The notes below the pieces were generated by a model that was given only the letters and a program-made list of their open reading frames with translations, did no database searches and was not told the origin of the DNA. Of a stretch of 49,619 nt of DNA, positions 49,546 to 49,619 are shown one piece after another. The position numbers were made by a program, and so were the translations under genes. Every line of letters starts with the position of its first letter. Position 1 is the stretch's first letter. Origin of the DNA: Firmicutes bacterium CAG:238 (GTDB taxonomy: Bacteria > Bacillota > Clostridia > Peptostreptococcales > Anaerovoracaceae); the NCBI GenBank assembly GCA_000435615.1, contig FR882035.1, positions 79,916-129,534 of the forward strand, given 5' to 3'.

Positions 49546-49619
49546 TCCGAGGTAGCTCAATGGTGGAGCAGGCGGCTGTTAACCGCAAGGTCGAGGGTTC
49601 GAGCCCCTCCCTCGGAGCC
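49546..49619 (+). tRNA. tRNA-Asn (anticodon GTT), last base beyond the window
   Basis: Acceptor TCCGAGG (49546-49552) pairs with CCTCGGA (49610-49616), then G and CC; the final A of the encoded CCA lies past the edge. The anticodon loop CTGTTAA gives anticodon GTT for Asn. D-arm AGCTC/GAGC and T-arm GGTTCGAGCC are normal. The outermost anticodon-stem pair looks like G-A, a mild oddity. Strong promoter upstream; more tRNA genes may follow. Confidence 0.95.

Overview
The window is about 49.6 kb of chromosome from a low-to-mid GC Gram-positive anaerobe, most likely in class Clostridia. This rests on strong Shine-Dalgarno sites, heavy use of AGA for arginine, a division/cell-wall (dcw) cluster without ftsA, DivIB/FtsQ and PASTA-type PBP proteins, TRAP transporters under a PAS/sigma-54 activator, and a microcompartment shell gene at the left edge. 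An amino-acid-fermenting member of the Anaerovoracaceae / former Clostridiales family XIII would fit, but the species cannot be fixed from sequence reading alone.

Left third (1-13.7 kb), catabolic: the end of a bacterial microcompartment shell protein; an EutW/PdtaS-like sensor kinase; a CdaR/PucR-like regulator; then two similar cassettes. Cassette A is an opine-dehydrogenase-family enzyme, TRAP DctP-DctQ-DctM and a small membrane protein. Cassette B is an ornithine-cyclodeaminase-family enzyme and a second TRAP DctP-DctQ-DctM. Between them sits a PAS-AAA-Fis sigma-54 activator, and a textbook -24/-12 promoter lies upstream of cassette B. Both cassettes have a strong hairpin between dctP and dctQ.

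Middle (13.7-20.4 kb), accessory and eroded: an Abi-family remnant, a chimeric PspC/erythromycin-esterase fragment and a MerR fragment lie against a tRNA-Pro(CGG) gene. A structured 430-base intergenic stretch follows, then lysE divergent from an HxlR regulator, exonuclease III, a deleted proC, an acyl-ACP thioesterase, a small membrane protein and an unusual cysteine-rich protein with CGCNSG repeats.

Right half (20.4-49.6 kb), core: an MraZ-controlled dcw cluster (mraZ, rsmH, ftsL-like, PBP, murE, murF, mraY, murD, ftsW, murG, murA, ftsQ, ftsZ) builds DAP-type peptidoglycan precursors and the divisome. It is followed by an rRNA methyltransferase, pheS, pheT, zapA, mutS2, DUF523, argS, two radical SAM proteins, a TPR protein and a DUF3842 protein. 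Last come an ECF-type S component broken by a 29-bp tandem duplication that creates a TAATG stop/start, and a tRNA-Asn cut by the window edge.

All calls come from reading motifs and ORFs by eye. No database search, structure prediction or alignment was run.
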